A DNA stretch of 64,000 bases from Cornus controversa (taxonomy: Eukaryota > Streptophyta > Magnoliopsida > Cornales > Cornaceae). How positions within the stretch are numbered: the first letter of the stretch is position 1; each line of letters starts with the position of its first letter. Shown here one piece after another: positions 32,877 to 43,095 of this stretch. A program made the position numbers and the translations under genes. Location: assembly GCA_026545225.1 (NCBI GenBank), contig CM048848.1, forward strand, positions 44,784,806 to 44,848,805, written 5' to 3'. The notes beneath the pieces were generated by a model, which ran no database searches, was not told the DNA's origin, and was given only the letters and a program-made list of their open reading frames with translations.

Positions 32877-35049
32877 AAAATATGAACCAAGTGCCAAGAC
32901 AAGCCCACTAAGAGTTATTGTAAATCCATTCACCCCAAGCCAATCAATCACTGCAACAGCAAGCACAGGAACAGACAGTAGAAACCATGTATTAGTTACT
33001 AATAATAAAAACAGCTCCAAAAGCAAACAGTGGAACAATGGCCTACACTAAGATCAGCTAACCAAACTCTATCTCTCTCTGTGTATGCACGCGTGCGCGC
33101 AAAACAAACCAATGAAAAGATTAAAAAAATGTAATGACATATAAGTTAAGAGTGTTAGAGAATGCATTCATTTCATTTCATTTCACAAACCACTTAAAAG
33201 GAACAATCTTAGAGAATTATCCACACTAAATACTAATAAGTCACAGCAAAAACAAAAAAAAATCTCACAACAGAAAATGAAGGACTAGCCATGTTATAAT
33301 TCATGAGGGTATGAGTCATTTCTTTGTATTGGTAAGTTTTTTACTCATTTTAAATTCTATGCTAATCATGATTGCATAAGTTGAAAGAGTCACCATTTTC
33401 ATTTATTCATTAAAAAATTATTTCGCTAATACCAAATATCAGAGTGCTGGGAACCTGATGCTGCTAAAAAAGTGCAGATACAAATCACTTGCTCTGTAAT
33501 CAACAGTAGCCACTAAAATCATGAGATGAGAACAGATATTTCAACCCAATCTGAAATAAACTACTGCATGAATATTTCTAAAGGTGGCAAGTTCAAACTA
33601 TTTGAAAAAATTGGCGTCAAAATATGATCAAACTAACAAGCACAAATTAACTAAATTAAAAATTAGGTTAAGATATATTGGATAATAAAGTGGCCAGGAT
33701 GCCAATGTATACATAATACTACAGATCTGATTATTTAAAAACCTTGAGTTAAACACTTTTGGGGAAATTAAACATATGCCATGAGATATGGATTAAATAC
33801 TGAATTTAATTTCAATATGTAAGTATCATGAGCATCACTTAAATTAGAAAATTTTCAAAGAACATACAAATAAATGAGAAATAACTAGCCTGGTTTGAGT
33901 TGAAAGAATAACAAGAAGTACCAAGACTAAAACGGCAAACCAGGTTTAGTTATACTCTGAATACACCTTCAATCATCCCCCAACCAACAAACCTTAATGA
34001 AAAGGAAAATATTAAAGGACAATATCAGATTATGTAACGTCCTTCATTACTATAGGAACAACTGCCTTTGAAACTAGGTTCTTAAAAGCTTCATCTCATA
34101 TTAATGTTGATATGGTAAACATCTGAGCATCCAAACTGGCATGAAAACCAAGGGTAAGAGCGCTTTGGGAGAGCTCGGGTCTAGGGACAAAGGAAGAGCA
34201 TAATGCCAACTTTTGTATTTGAAACTAGGTTCTTAAAAGTTTCTCTCTTTGATGCTGCAGTTGACTTCTTCTGGTATGGAAGCAAGTTGGCTTTCATGCT
34301 GTCTTAAAAAATTCCTTTGTGTTGAAAGGGGGGAAACATATAAAAAAAAATCCTTCTATACCATTGAAACCCATAACTTGCCACAAATGTTATACCAATT
34401 AAAAGAAAAAAAAAGAGTTTCTTTTGTAACTTCCTATTCTAGGTTCTGTAAAATCTAAATGAAATGACACCTTCCACAAAATTCATTGAAGAGTAATGTA
34501 AAAGAAAGCATCTTAGTATATTCAATCACAAACTATATTCAAGCAATCCTCTCCTTATGTTTCTCATAAATTAGCCAAGAACCATTAGCATTGACCAACT
34601 GAAAAAAAGACGAAAAAACATATACTTGAACTCAAATTGCATTAGTCTCCTAACAAGACAATGCACACACAGATCAGCAAAGTAATGGTAACAAAATTGA
34701 ACAATAACCAAAAAACAGATCAATGCCTTGATAGGAACCAAACCCATATAAAGCACAATCTGAAATAGGAACCAAACTCATGATCTAAATTGGTTTGAAT
34801 TTCTCAATCATCCCAGATCATATCACTCAACTAATACTGAATAAAAAAGAAAATTCACAAAAAAAAAAGTCCCAATATTAGGGGCAAGTGAATAAAAATG
34901 ATTTAGTAACACTTTTTACAGAAACAGAAGAGGGAGCTATGAAGAGAAAAAAAAATCATTAAGTGACTGAAAATGTGATTAAAACAAAAATGTATGACCT
35001 GTTCAATTGCTCTATCAGATGAGGTTGTCTCTAGAAACTCTTCATCCAT
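32877..35049 (-). pseudogene. Exon-like fragments of an unidentified membrane protein gene
   Basis: On the minus strand a stretch ending at 32877 with a consensus GTAAGT donor encodes AVIDWLGVNGFTITLSGLVL and then ALGSYF, strongly hydrophobic. Just upstream lie further open hydrophobic sequence and an alternative reading AIVPLFAFGAVFII (33042-33000) ending at a GTAACT donor. At 35049 an ATG opens MDEEFLETTSSDRAIEQ. These could be exons of one captured gene. The intron implied between the two hydrophobic pieces would be only 49 nt, unusually short for plants, so the model is doubtful. I do not recognise the gene. Confidence 0.25.
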
Positions 35050-35126
35050 TTTCCAGAGAGAGAATCAAAATGGCAAGAAAAGAGGGAGACAAGAGAAACA
35101 GAGAAGAAACTTTGCAACTCTTTAGA

Positions 35127-35865
35127 CTTACATGAGGTGTAAAACAGGCCAACCTTCTCTAGAGTCTCTTTGGCAACTTCATGCTCTTACAGTTCCTGTT
35201 GGCAGCTTGGGACTAAGTCTCAACCTTGAAAGGTATTTTTATGAACTTAATTATCTATAAGTTTCATATTTGGATTTCTTATATCTCCATTTTCTTTTTG
35301 AATGTTTGTCTCTAAAATTATTAATTTTTTGATGTGTATTACTAAAGTAAATATATAGCTAGGTTAAGAAATTTTATTCCTAATTTTTGAATTTTGGTTT
35401 TACATTAATCTTTTTTCTTTTACTCTTTCCAATGATGGATCTAGTTGGTCACTTCTTGATACAAGATGGAACAAGAAAAGTCTAACATTGTATTCTTTGT
35501 ATGATCTGTAACAGGAATGCAACAAAATTAGAGACCTCTCCAAGAAATAGAACTCAATTTTCAGCTCATTCCACAAAATGGGTTGGGTTCAAGTTATCTT
35601 GAGAGAAGAGTTGGGTTCAAGTTATCTTGAGAGATTTGCTAAAGCAGTGCAAGAGAATCCTAGCCGCGTGTTCTTCATGGAAGATTTGGAACAAGTTGAT
35701 TATTTCTCTCAAATGGGTGTTAAGAAAGCAATTGAAAGTGGGAGAATTACACTTCCTGGTGGTGAGTTTGTTCCTCTTAAGGATGCCATTGTAATTTTCA
35801 GCTGTGAAAGAAGAATAAAAGATATGAATAAAAGAAGAATTGTGAGAGATAAAGGGAAGTATTGA
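35127..35865 (+). pseudogene. SMAX1-LIKE (SMXL, Clp/HSP101-like) gene fragment
   Basis: Two pieces of one gene family lie in order. 35127-35233 reads TYMRCKTGQPSLESLWQLHA then LTVPVGSLGLSLNLE and ends at a plausible GT donor. 35590-35830 reads SSYLERFAKAVQENPSRVFF, MEDLEQVDYFSQMGVKKAIE and LPGGEFVPLKDAIVIFSCE, the C-terminal D2-ATPase-like region. Intact SMXL proteins are nuclear repressors in karrikin/strigolactone-type signalling and phloem development, about 1000 residues long. Here the Clp-N repeats, most of the middle and the C-terminal tail are missing. A 25-bp direct duplication (GTTGGGTTCAAGTTATC...) sits at 35581-35635. The fragment lies within the presumed CACTA element 1, so transposon capture is likely. 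I cannot tell which SMXL is the source. Confidence 0.75.
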
Positions 35866-36792
35866 AGAGTTTATAGAATAAGGAAATATAGAAGATAAAT
35901 TGATTTAAGAAGGATAAGAGAAAAGAAGAAAGAGGAGAGAAAACTATTCCTAAAATACTAGAACTTGGGTGCTCGAAAGTTTTCTAAATACTAAATGGGT
36001 TCTTTTAATATCCTAAAACTACTTAAAAAATAATAAAATAAAATCCCAGCAAGTAGATGATTTTCCAAAATATCCTGGCAATGTGCGGGTACTCTTACTA
36101 AATTTGAGGCTCTTGAACTTGTGAGAAACAAGATACTTATCCTTTTGTTTTTATTTTTTGGGTGGGGTGGAGGGAGGGGGAGAGTGAATGTGTGACTCGT
36201 ATTGATGGTGTAGCATAACCTATTGAATTATCAAAGCTTGAGGAGGCATTGTTGACAAATAGGGCTAGCCGGCTAGGAGTTTCCATGAATTAGAGGATGG
36301 TCTAGATTCATATGCTTAGACTTGCACATAAGGTGCATGTTATATTAGGTTTTTCTACTATAAATGCAAGTATTTCTAGATTGTTCTTAAAAGACAATCT
36401 TGCCTAAATACAAACAATGCAGATATGTGTTTATTCCCTATCTTGGTGGCTGCCCTAACATGAGTTCTTGTAGTCTCAATTTATTTTCTCCAGAGGGAAT
36501 GCAGTTTTTTTTATATGTTTTGGTTGTGATTTTCCTACTCATTACAGGAAAAGAAGCACTAATGCTCCTTTTTTTCCAGTTTCACATTTGCATTCCACAC
36601 TTGCTCTCTTAATCATATGCAGAGATTGAAACATCCATAATACTGTAAATAGAGAGAGAAACTAACCTTAGAGTTTTTCAAAAGAACCAAACATGCCCTT
36701 AACAGATTGCTTTAAAAAAAGTTCTATATATCTCTTGTAGAGATACAACCACAAAAACAAGCAAAAAGCCCCAAAATACGATTATCCCTAAG

Positions 36793-36902
36793 GCCGAGCT
36801 GCAAGTAAATAAATATTATATTTTCAGTGTCAATGGAATTAGATATTCAAATATTATATATTATATTTTCAGTATCAATGGAATTAGATATTCAAATATT
36901 AT
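36793..36902. repeat. Tandem duplication of ~50 bp
   Basis: ATATTATATTTTCAGTGTC...AATTAGATATTCAAATATTAT is repeated immediately with one substitution (GTGTC to GTATC). Confidence 0.8.
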
Positions 36903-38359
36903 ACTTTGGAATACTTACTGATCTTGATAAACTTGTTAGGCCATGCAATTGAATTTCCATGAGCTTGCCCAAGCAAATAACGGCCGGAGGGATCTACCCT
37001 ATACAAGGGAGCTTTGGATTCAAAGACAAAATCGACCCACACTTTCCAACAATCAGAACCGAGTGGTGCATCACCTATGAGCATAGAAGGATCTGAGGAA
37101 ACAACTTCACCAGTAGCAACAAGTAATCATGTCCCATTGTAATGGAATAACTCGTAATCTTTTCTTTCAACATTTTCAGTAGATGGGACACGTGGTGAAG
37201 CATTGGGACAAGATTGGTTATTAGCATTCTGTGTCTGGCATGAAAAAAAAGAAAAATAATTATGACAAAGCATTTTTAATAGAAATGATGACAACGCATT
37301 CTTATTTTCACTTACCAACAATGATCTAAACTCTTGCATTTGTTCCCTCATCTCTTCCCTCATTTGGTCGCTCATCTCTTCCCTCATTTGCTCTCTCATT
37401 TCCTCCCTCATCTCTTCCCTCATTTTCTCCCTTTCAAGTCGCATTGCTTCCAACATTTGCTCCCTTTGGTCCCGCATCATTGCTTCAAATTTATTTTCAT
37501 ATCTTTGGGAATTTTCTTGTTGTTGTGCTTGGGTTTTCAATTTTGTAAGTGTTACCCCAAACCCAAGTCCTCTCACTCTTCCTCGATGTTCTGAACCAAA
37601 TACATGATTGATCGCATCGTCATGAATTCCTGAACTTTGAGTCGTTTGGGAATATGTCTTAATTATTTCCTAAAATTCCATATTTTAAACACACTCATTA
37701 GTAATTTAATATAATAAATATAAATGATTAACTTAAATTAAAAAAGAAGCATGTTACCACAGTCTCCTTGACTTGTTCATTTATGGGCTGACCATCCTTT
37801 CTCATATGCGCTTTAATCCATACATCCACCCTTGAAATGTTATCGGGCGTGTCAGACTCTTTTCTCTACATACCCAAACATGCACGTTTCAATGTGCTAC
37901 TAAATCACAATAACTATGGTTAGCATTAAATAAGTGAAGAAAATAAACATTCATTATTACCATTGAATCTTCTAATCGAGCATAGCCTAATCGGCTTGTT
38001 GTGTGTGGGGTAGTTATTTTGCTCCTCAATTCTTGTTTTTGTTTTCTTTCTTTCTGTAAATACAAAAAAGTTGCTAATTTATATAGGTCATGAAAAAAAA
38101 ATAATATATATATATATAAAATTAAAAAGTGCATATAAATACTCACAGCATGCTCCTCCGATAATCGATTGGCAACAAACTCTTGCCACTCATCCACTGA
38201 ATTTATATTATCGGGCTTCATTAAGGCAATGGCTCGTCGATTATTTCTCATGGACAACACATTATTTATTGTATTTGATTTGTGATTGTGCCACGCCTTT
38301 CCCATCAATCCAAATGATACGCTTGCATGATAGTCGACAACATCGAATCTTAGCTGCAA
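36899..38359 (-). pseudogene. TnpA-like gene (Transposase_24/Ptta En/Spm family) of CACTA element 1
   Basis: Exon-like blocks on the minus strand run in family order. 38359-38140 gives VSFGLMGKAWHNHKSNTI, IALMKPDNINSVDEWQEFVA and NRLSEEH. About 38055-37965 gives KERKQKQELRSKITTPHTTS and RLGYARLED. A piece near 37850-37780 (DTPDNISRVDVWIKAHM-like) follows. 37576-37320 gives a coiled coil built on repeated REEMREQM/REEM heptads. 37107-36910 gives the C-terminal domain SMLIGDAPLGSDCW, VWVDFVFESKAPLYRVDP and AWPNKFI. These fit the DNA-binding accessory transposition protein of plant CACTA elements. Splice sites are plausible between blocks (for example CTTACC on the plus strand near 37313), and no stop is obvious inside blocks, so it may be partly intact, but the first exons are missing or unseen. 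Confidence 0.7.
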
Positions 38360-38409
38360 ATATATATCAAATTATCAAATAAATATCCTACTATCATAGG
38401 GAGAACATG

Positions 38410-38825
38410 TTTTTATTCTTCTAATAGAGAATCAGACACATCCTTCTACTAGCAAATTAGTAAAAATAAAATACCTTTATAATATCCCATAATTCTTGTA
38501 ATAGAGATTCAGGCACATCCTTCCAGCTCTTAATTAGAATTTCAAACAAAACAAATTGTCAAAAAATCAAAACCCATGTTATTATTCTAATAACTCAAAT
38601 TTTAACATTTTGCATCATGGTATTTCATATACGTATACATATAGATAGAGAGAAACATATATAATTCTAACAGGTCATAGACACTCTAGGTCTACTGCCA
38701 TTCCAACACAGAGAGTAATGAGTACCAATTAATTGCTTCATTATGAGTTCTCCAAAAATTCCAAACAGAACAAATTGCATCATGGTATTTCATATACGTA
38801 TACATATAGATAGAGTGAAGGATCA
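38410..38825. repeat. Two pairs of direct repeats
   Basis: TTCT(T)CTAATAGAGA-TCAG-CACATCCTTC occurs near 38417 and 38493. GCATCATGGTATTTCATATA followed by CGTATACATATAGATAGAG occurs near 38611 and 38777, 166 bp apart. They suggest a local duplication upstream of the TnpA-like gene. Confidence 0.7.
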
Positions 38826-39311
38826 GGAGACTATATATATATATTGTAACAGAGACTGTGCATAATGGTTTTCAGAAGAAATTTTTTTTGGAAAAGTGAC
38901 CCACAAATATTGTAATAGATAGATAGAGAGAGAGAGAGAGTACGGACCTGTGATTCAAGAAGATGGAGAGAGGTTGAGGAAGATGGAGCGAAGTTGCTTG
39001 GAGCCCTAGCTGCTGTTGCGGCAGAATGATAGAGAGGATTTGGGATTTATGAGGGATTTGGGATTTCACGTTTCAGAGCTCTGTTATAAACGATTATTTT
39101 TGTCTGTAAGTTTTAACTTGTAAACTATAATCAAAATTCGAAAGTCACAAATATTTGCTTTCAAAATATGCCTCATGACTACCAAAATTTTAACATTGCA
39201 TTTTAAAATTTCAGAAACAAAAATTTGTTACCAAACGTGTTTCCTAACATGGATTTCAAAATTTTGAAAATGGCAGTAAAAACCTAAAATTCAAATGCTT
39301 CCAAACAGCCC

Positions 39312-40230
39312 CTAATTATTTAACTGTTACAAATAATGTCTTCAAGATTTAAACTGGCATATAAAATGGGCACACTCAAATTGAGTATGCCCAATTATGT
39401 TTTAAATTAACAGTATAATTGTCATAATGTTGATTTTGCCACTTGTCGTATGGACTACGTTGTCTATGTTCTTCCCTTATCAACAATAAAATTCAATATA
39501 TATAAATTTGACAGCCATCTGAAATTATTGATTATAAATTACCAAATGATGGCACGCAAAGAAAGGTCCTCAAACCAGATATAGATTTATAGGAAAATAA
39601 AAAAAAGCTTAAACAAGGTAATTGTGTCACTTCTTGTTTTTTGGTTTTTTTCACAGTATACAGTAATTGTGTCCTCTCACCAGTTGACTTGGAAAATGTT
39701 ACGGAAGACTCAGAGGAGAGCTATACACCCCCAACGAGAAGTTTCATACTCACCTTTCTCATGGACCACCACTAGAAAAGTAGAAAGACTTTACTCTTCA
39801 GACTTTAGTGAGTCTCTCTCTCTCTCTCTCTGTAGAAAGACTTTACTCTTCAGACTTCAGTGAGTCTCTCTCTCTCTCTGTAGAAAGACTTTACTCTTCA
39901 GACTTTAGTGAGTCTCTCTCTCTCTGTAGAAAGACTTTACTCTTCAGACTTCAGTGAGTCTCTCTCTCTCTCAATATTCTAACTTAAATGAAAGTGCCCA
40001 CAAGTCTCTCTCTCTCTCAAATTGGATAAATTTTGTCCCATGAACACGCCAGTTGACTTGGAAAATGTTATGAGAGACTTGCATTGGCAAACTTAGAGGA
40101 GAGCTATACACTCCAATGAAGAAGTTTCCTACTCACCTTTCTCATGGACCACCACCAGAAAGACTTTACTCTTCAGACTTCAGTCAGTCTCTCTCTCATG
40201 GACCATCATTTTGTTTGAATCAATCCAGAA
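39312..40230 (+). promoter_or_regulatory. Upstream block Q of RLP copy 1 (duplicated, displaced)
   Basis: The sequence matches 56073-56560 upstream of the intact RLP, with nearly identical CTAATTATTTAACTGTT..., TGTCGTATGGACTACGTTG and CCAGTTGACTTGGAAAATG phrases. It contains TTGAC W-box cores in the last of these. Part of it (CCAGTTGACTTGG to the CTTTACTCTTCAG motif) is present twice (39676-39810 and 40049-40180), and a minisatellite lies between. It no longer adjoins an RLP start: about 2.9 kb of other sequence separates it from the remaining coding part. Confidence 0.7.
39781..39976. repeat. Minisatellite, four ~46-52-bp units
   Basis: TAGAAAGACTTTACTCTTCA, then GACTT(T/C)AGTGAG and a (TC)n run, repeats at 39781, 39833, 39881 and 39927. 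The units differ in the length of the (TC)n tail. The intact gene's flank has one unit without the tail (about 56527-56545). Confidence 0.9.
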
Positions 40231-40648
40231 TGTTGGGATGGTAAGGCTTAGAACAAAGAAGGATTAGGAAGATGGCTTTTAAATGACATTGTTTTCTTTT
40301 TCTTACGGTCACAAAACATAAATTACGTTTTAATATATTTCTTTTGAATTTATAATTCCATTTATATTTACTATTATTTTTTTCCCAGAATTATATATAT
40401 TGTAAAATATACAGATCAAATTAGTTTGATTTTTTGTTTCTAAATAGATTTTATCTAACTCATCAAATATTTTTAATGGAACGATTAGAGTCAACTATTT
40501 TTTTCCACGTCTAAAATATTTAGTAATTATCGTATTTATGTCATTTGATTTTATTATTTTTTCTTTATGTCATTATTTATTATTTATACTAGTAAAAATT
40601 TATATTTATTTATAATGATTTTTAACTGCGTGTAGTGCACGTAGGTTT

Positions 40649-42010
40649 TGTGACGTATAAATTTCTAATCGGCAATCTTCGATCTTAAAATCGAGTATGA
40701 TCGAGTTGTAATCTTTCATTTATGTTTTTGTTCTTGATTATACATTTGAAGACTTGGAGTAAGCATAGTGTTCTACACCAAACATGCAAATGACCTTCAA
40801 AGACATGAAACTTGAATTTTCGAAAAAAGGCATCAATGATTTGAACAAGAATTTGATCGTTTAAAGTTTTCGAGTGATTTCGATTGCATGTGCACATCGT
40901 TTATCAAGTATGAGAGTCACATAATTCAGGTAAAGTGGTGAAAACACATAAATTTCGAAATGGGAGGTTCCAACTTTGAAAATTAGGATTTTCGAGCTAT
41001 TTTTCAGGAAAATCAAGGTTGGACTGGTCCAGCTCAATCCTGGACCGGTCCATGAAGTCTCGGAACTTCAATCCTTCTAGGGTAGAGCCTTGGACCGGTC
41101 AAGGAATGGGCTGGACCGGTCTAGGCCTCTTGGTTTGGCAGTTTGGCTCTACAACATTCCTGTTTTGACCGGGTTTTGACTCTAAAATTTTCTCAAACGT
41201 TGGGACTTGTTTCCTATTAGTTTTTAACTTATTTTTCAAAAAAATTTCGAGTTCTTAATATCTATAAAAATCTTATATGATTTCTCTCTCCTTACGCATT
41301 CAATTCACATCAAAATTAATATTTTTAGAGAAAGAAAGAATTGAGATATTTTTTCGATAGAGAACTTTGTTTTTCTGTTTATATTTTTAAGAGATCACAC
41401 ACATATATATATTATGAGTGATTTAAATTGTGTCTCTTTCTTTACTTGATTAATCGTTCGAAAACTACTTCAAAGATATTCTTATTAATCAAGTTACTAG
41501 ATCATTTGATTTCTTCTACAATTGTTTGTTAGTGAGGAAGGAGAAGAATATCGCACTATGAACGAGACATAATACTTGCTGAGTATTCGTGTTCTTTCAC
41601 TGACCCTTTTGAAAAAAATTGTGTTGTTAGTCGGAAGTTTACAACAATTGGACGAGGGAATCGCAAGAGTAAGGCTGAGGCATTTCGCATGAAGTTCTTG
41701 TCAGAGTGGAGTGGTGTGAGTCTGGGACAGAGTATATTGTACTTTGCTTCGAGATAATGAATTTGGTTCTCTAGAGTTACAAGCGTCACTCGTAATTTTT
41801 TTTCGATTTGGGTTTTCCATGTATATCTGGTACAATTTTTACATTATTGCACTTTAATTTATTTACGTGCTTTATGGGATTGCTTTAATTTTAATTGGAC
41901 TTAAAATTGGATTAATTTGAAAAATTAAGCAAACAAGTAAGTAAATCTAATCATCTCCCTCTAAGTTTTAATCAAACTTTCGCAGCCGTTTTCTCACCGC
42001 GCAACTCACA
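40649..42010 (+). mobile_element. Solo LTR of the SIRE-like Copia family
   Basis: It starts TGTGACGTATAAATTTC and ends GCGCAACTCACA (1362 bp), and matches LTRs A and C through the ATCGAGTTGTAATC, ACCGGT cluster (41033-41125), ATCGCACTATGAACG, TTAGTCGGAAGTTTAC and CCATGTATATCTGGT blocks. No primer site follows and no internal region is present, so it is solo or truncated. The flanks GGTTT and AATTT are not a convincing target duplication. It separates block Q from the rest of RLP copy 1. Confidence 0.8.
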
Positions 42011-42479
42011 AATTTTAAAGATAAATATATTGTCTACTATGTAGTTCTACATATGGACAAATAACTTTTTGTATACGATGCCAACCAGAAAGCACACGAA
42101 ATACAGGTATGAATATAGAGACAAGCCAATATAACAAATAAAAAAAATCAAAAAACTAGGAGACAGATAAATAATTATTTTTCTCATTATATCCATGTAG
42201 TTATAATTAAAATAACTAATTTGGAACTTAGAGCTAAATGCTTGTTGTTTTTTTTTTTTTTAAAAAATTATATTATTTTTTAATTAAGTCGTAATATATT
42301 TTATATTGCATTTAATCCTATTCTTGTAAGAAAAATAAGTACAATTCATTTATGTTTACTTTTAGCAAAAAAATAAAATATTTAAATTTCAGAACACGTG
42401 TCCTGTACTAGAATGCCAATTGTACCATACACACCACTTGGAAGTTTTCACGGTCTCCTTATATCTGAGTATATTTTTC

Positions 42480-42875
42480 TATTTCGCATAGATCCAATCC
42501 CGAAGCCCATACCTCTCTTCTCCAACCGGATCGGACCCTTCGAACAATGTCAGGCATCTAGAGTTGCAATCTCAACCGGCAAGAAAGAACCCTCAATGGG
42601 TTAATTCTTAATAATGATGAAGAAGAAAATATTATGCTTTTTGTTTTCAATTCTTGCAAAATAATAACCTGTCCCTATTTAATTAAAATTGAAATGTATT
42701 ATGTTTCTCGTTTTCATGTAGTAATAAAAAAAAAAAAAATTATACTAAATTGACTTGATACACTTGACTGGACTATGTTCCTCCTCTCAATTCACCGTAG
42801 ATTCTATGAATATTTTTGTAGATTTAAACTTGATTTCATATCCATTCCCAAATTTGAGTATGTCCAACAAAAAAT
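42480..42875 (+). repeat. Upstream block P of RLP copy 1
   Basis: It matches 54570-54965 closely: GATCCAATCCCGAAGCCC, CTCTCTTCTCCAACCGGATC, CAAGAAAGAACCCTCAATGG, CACTTGACTGGACTATGTTC, and AATTCACCGTAGATTC. Near the intact gene, P lies to the left of Q; here it lies to the right of Q. It encodes no recognised protein. Confidence 0.85.
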
Positions 42876-43095
42876 TGAAGATTGCTCAAAATTATAAATA
42901 TACACATAGTTCCCAATTTTAAATAAGCAACCCTCTTCCCAATAATAAATCGTAATCTGAATTATTGCTATCATTTTGCAAATATTGCCTCCTCTTATGC
43001 TGCAAGTCAAGTAAATAGTCCACCAAAATATTGAATTATATGTTTAAATGAGCAACATTGTCAAGGATAATTCAAATTTTACAATTCAACCAAAC

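Larger units (their letters stand above)
30863..39100 (-). mobile_element. CACTA (En/Spm) element 1, right end unresolved
   Basis: CACTACAAGAAAATTAG at 30863 is a CACTA terminus, followed by about 570 bp of subterminal repeats. A TnpA-like gene lies on the minus strand at 36899-38359, so this terminus would be the 3' end. Between them lie host-like fragments (SMAX1-LIKE piece at 35127-35865, exon-like pieces at 31900-35050). I found no matching TTGTAGTG end before the RLP-associated block at 39312, so the 5' end is deleted or changed and the true span is uncertain. Confidence 0.55.

Noticed and set aside
37334..37594. Plus-strand frame with repeated LFPHL
   Set aside because: It is the antisense shadow of the REEMREQM coiled coil of the TnpA-like gene.
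40644..42015. GGTTT/AATTT as a target duplication of the solo LTR
   Set aside because: Only three of five bases match in an A/T-rich context.
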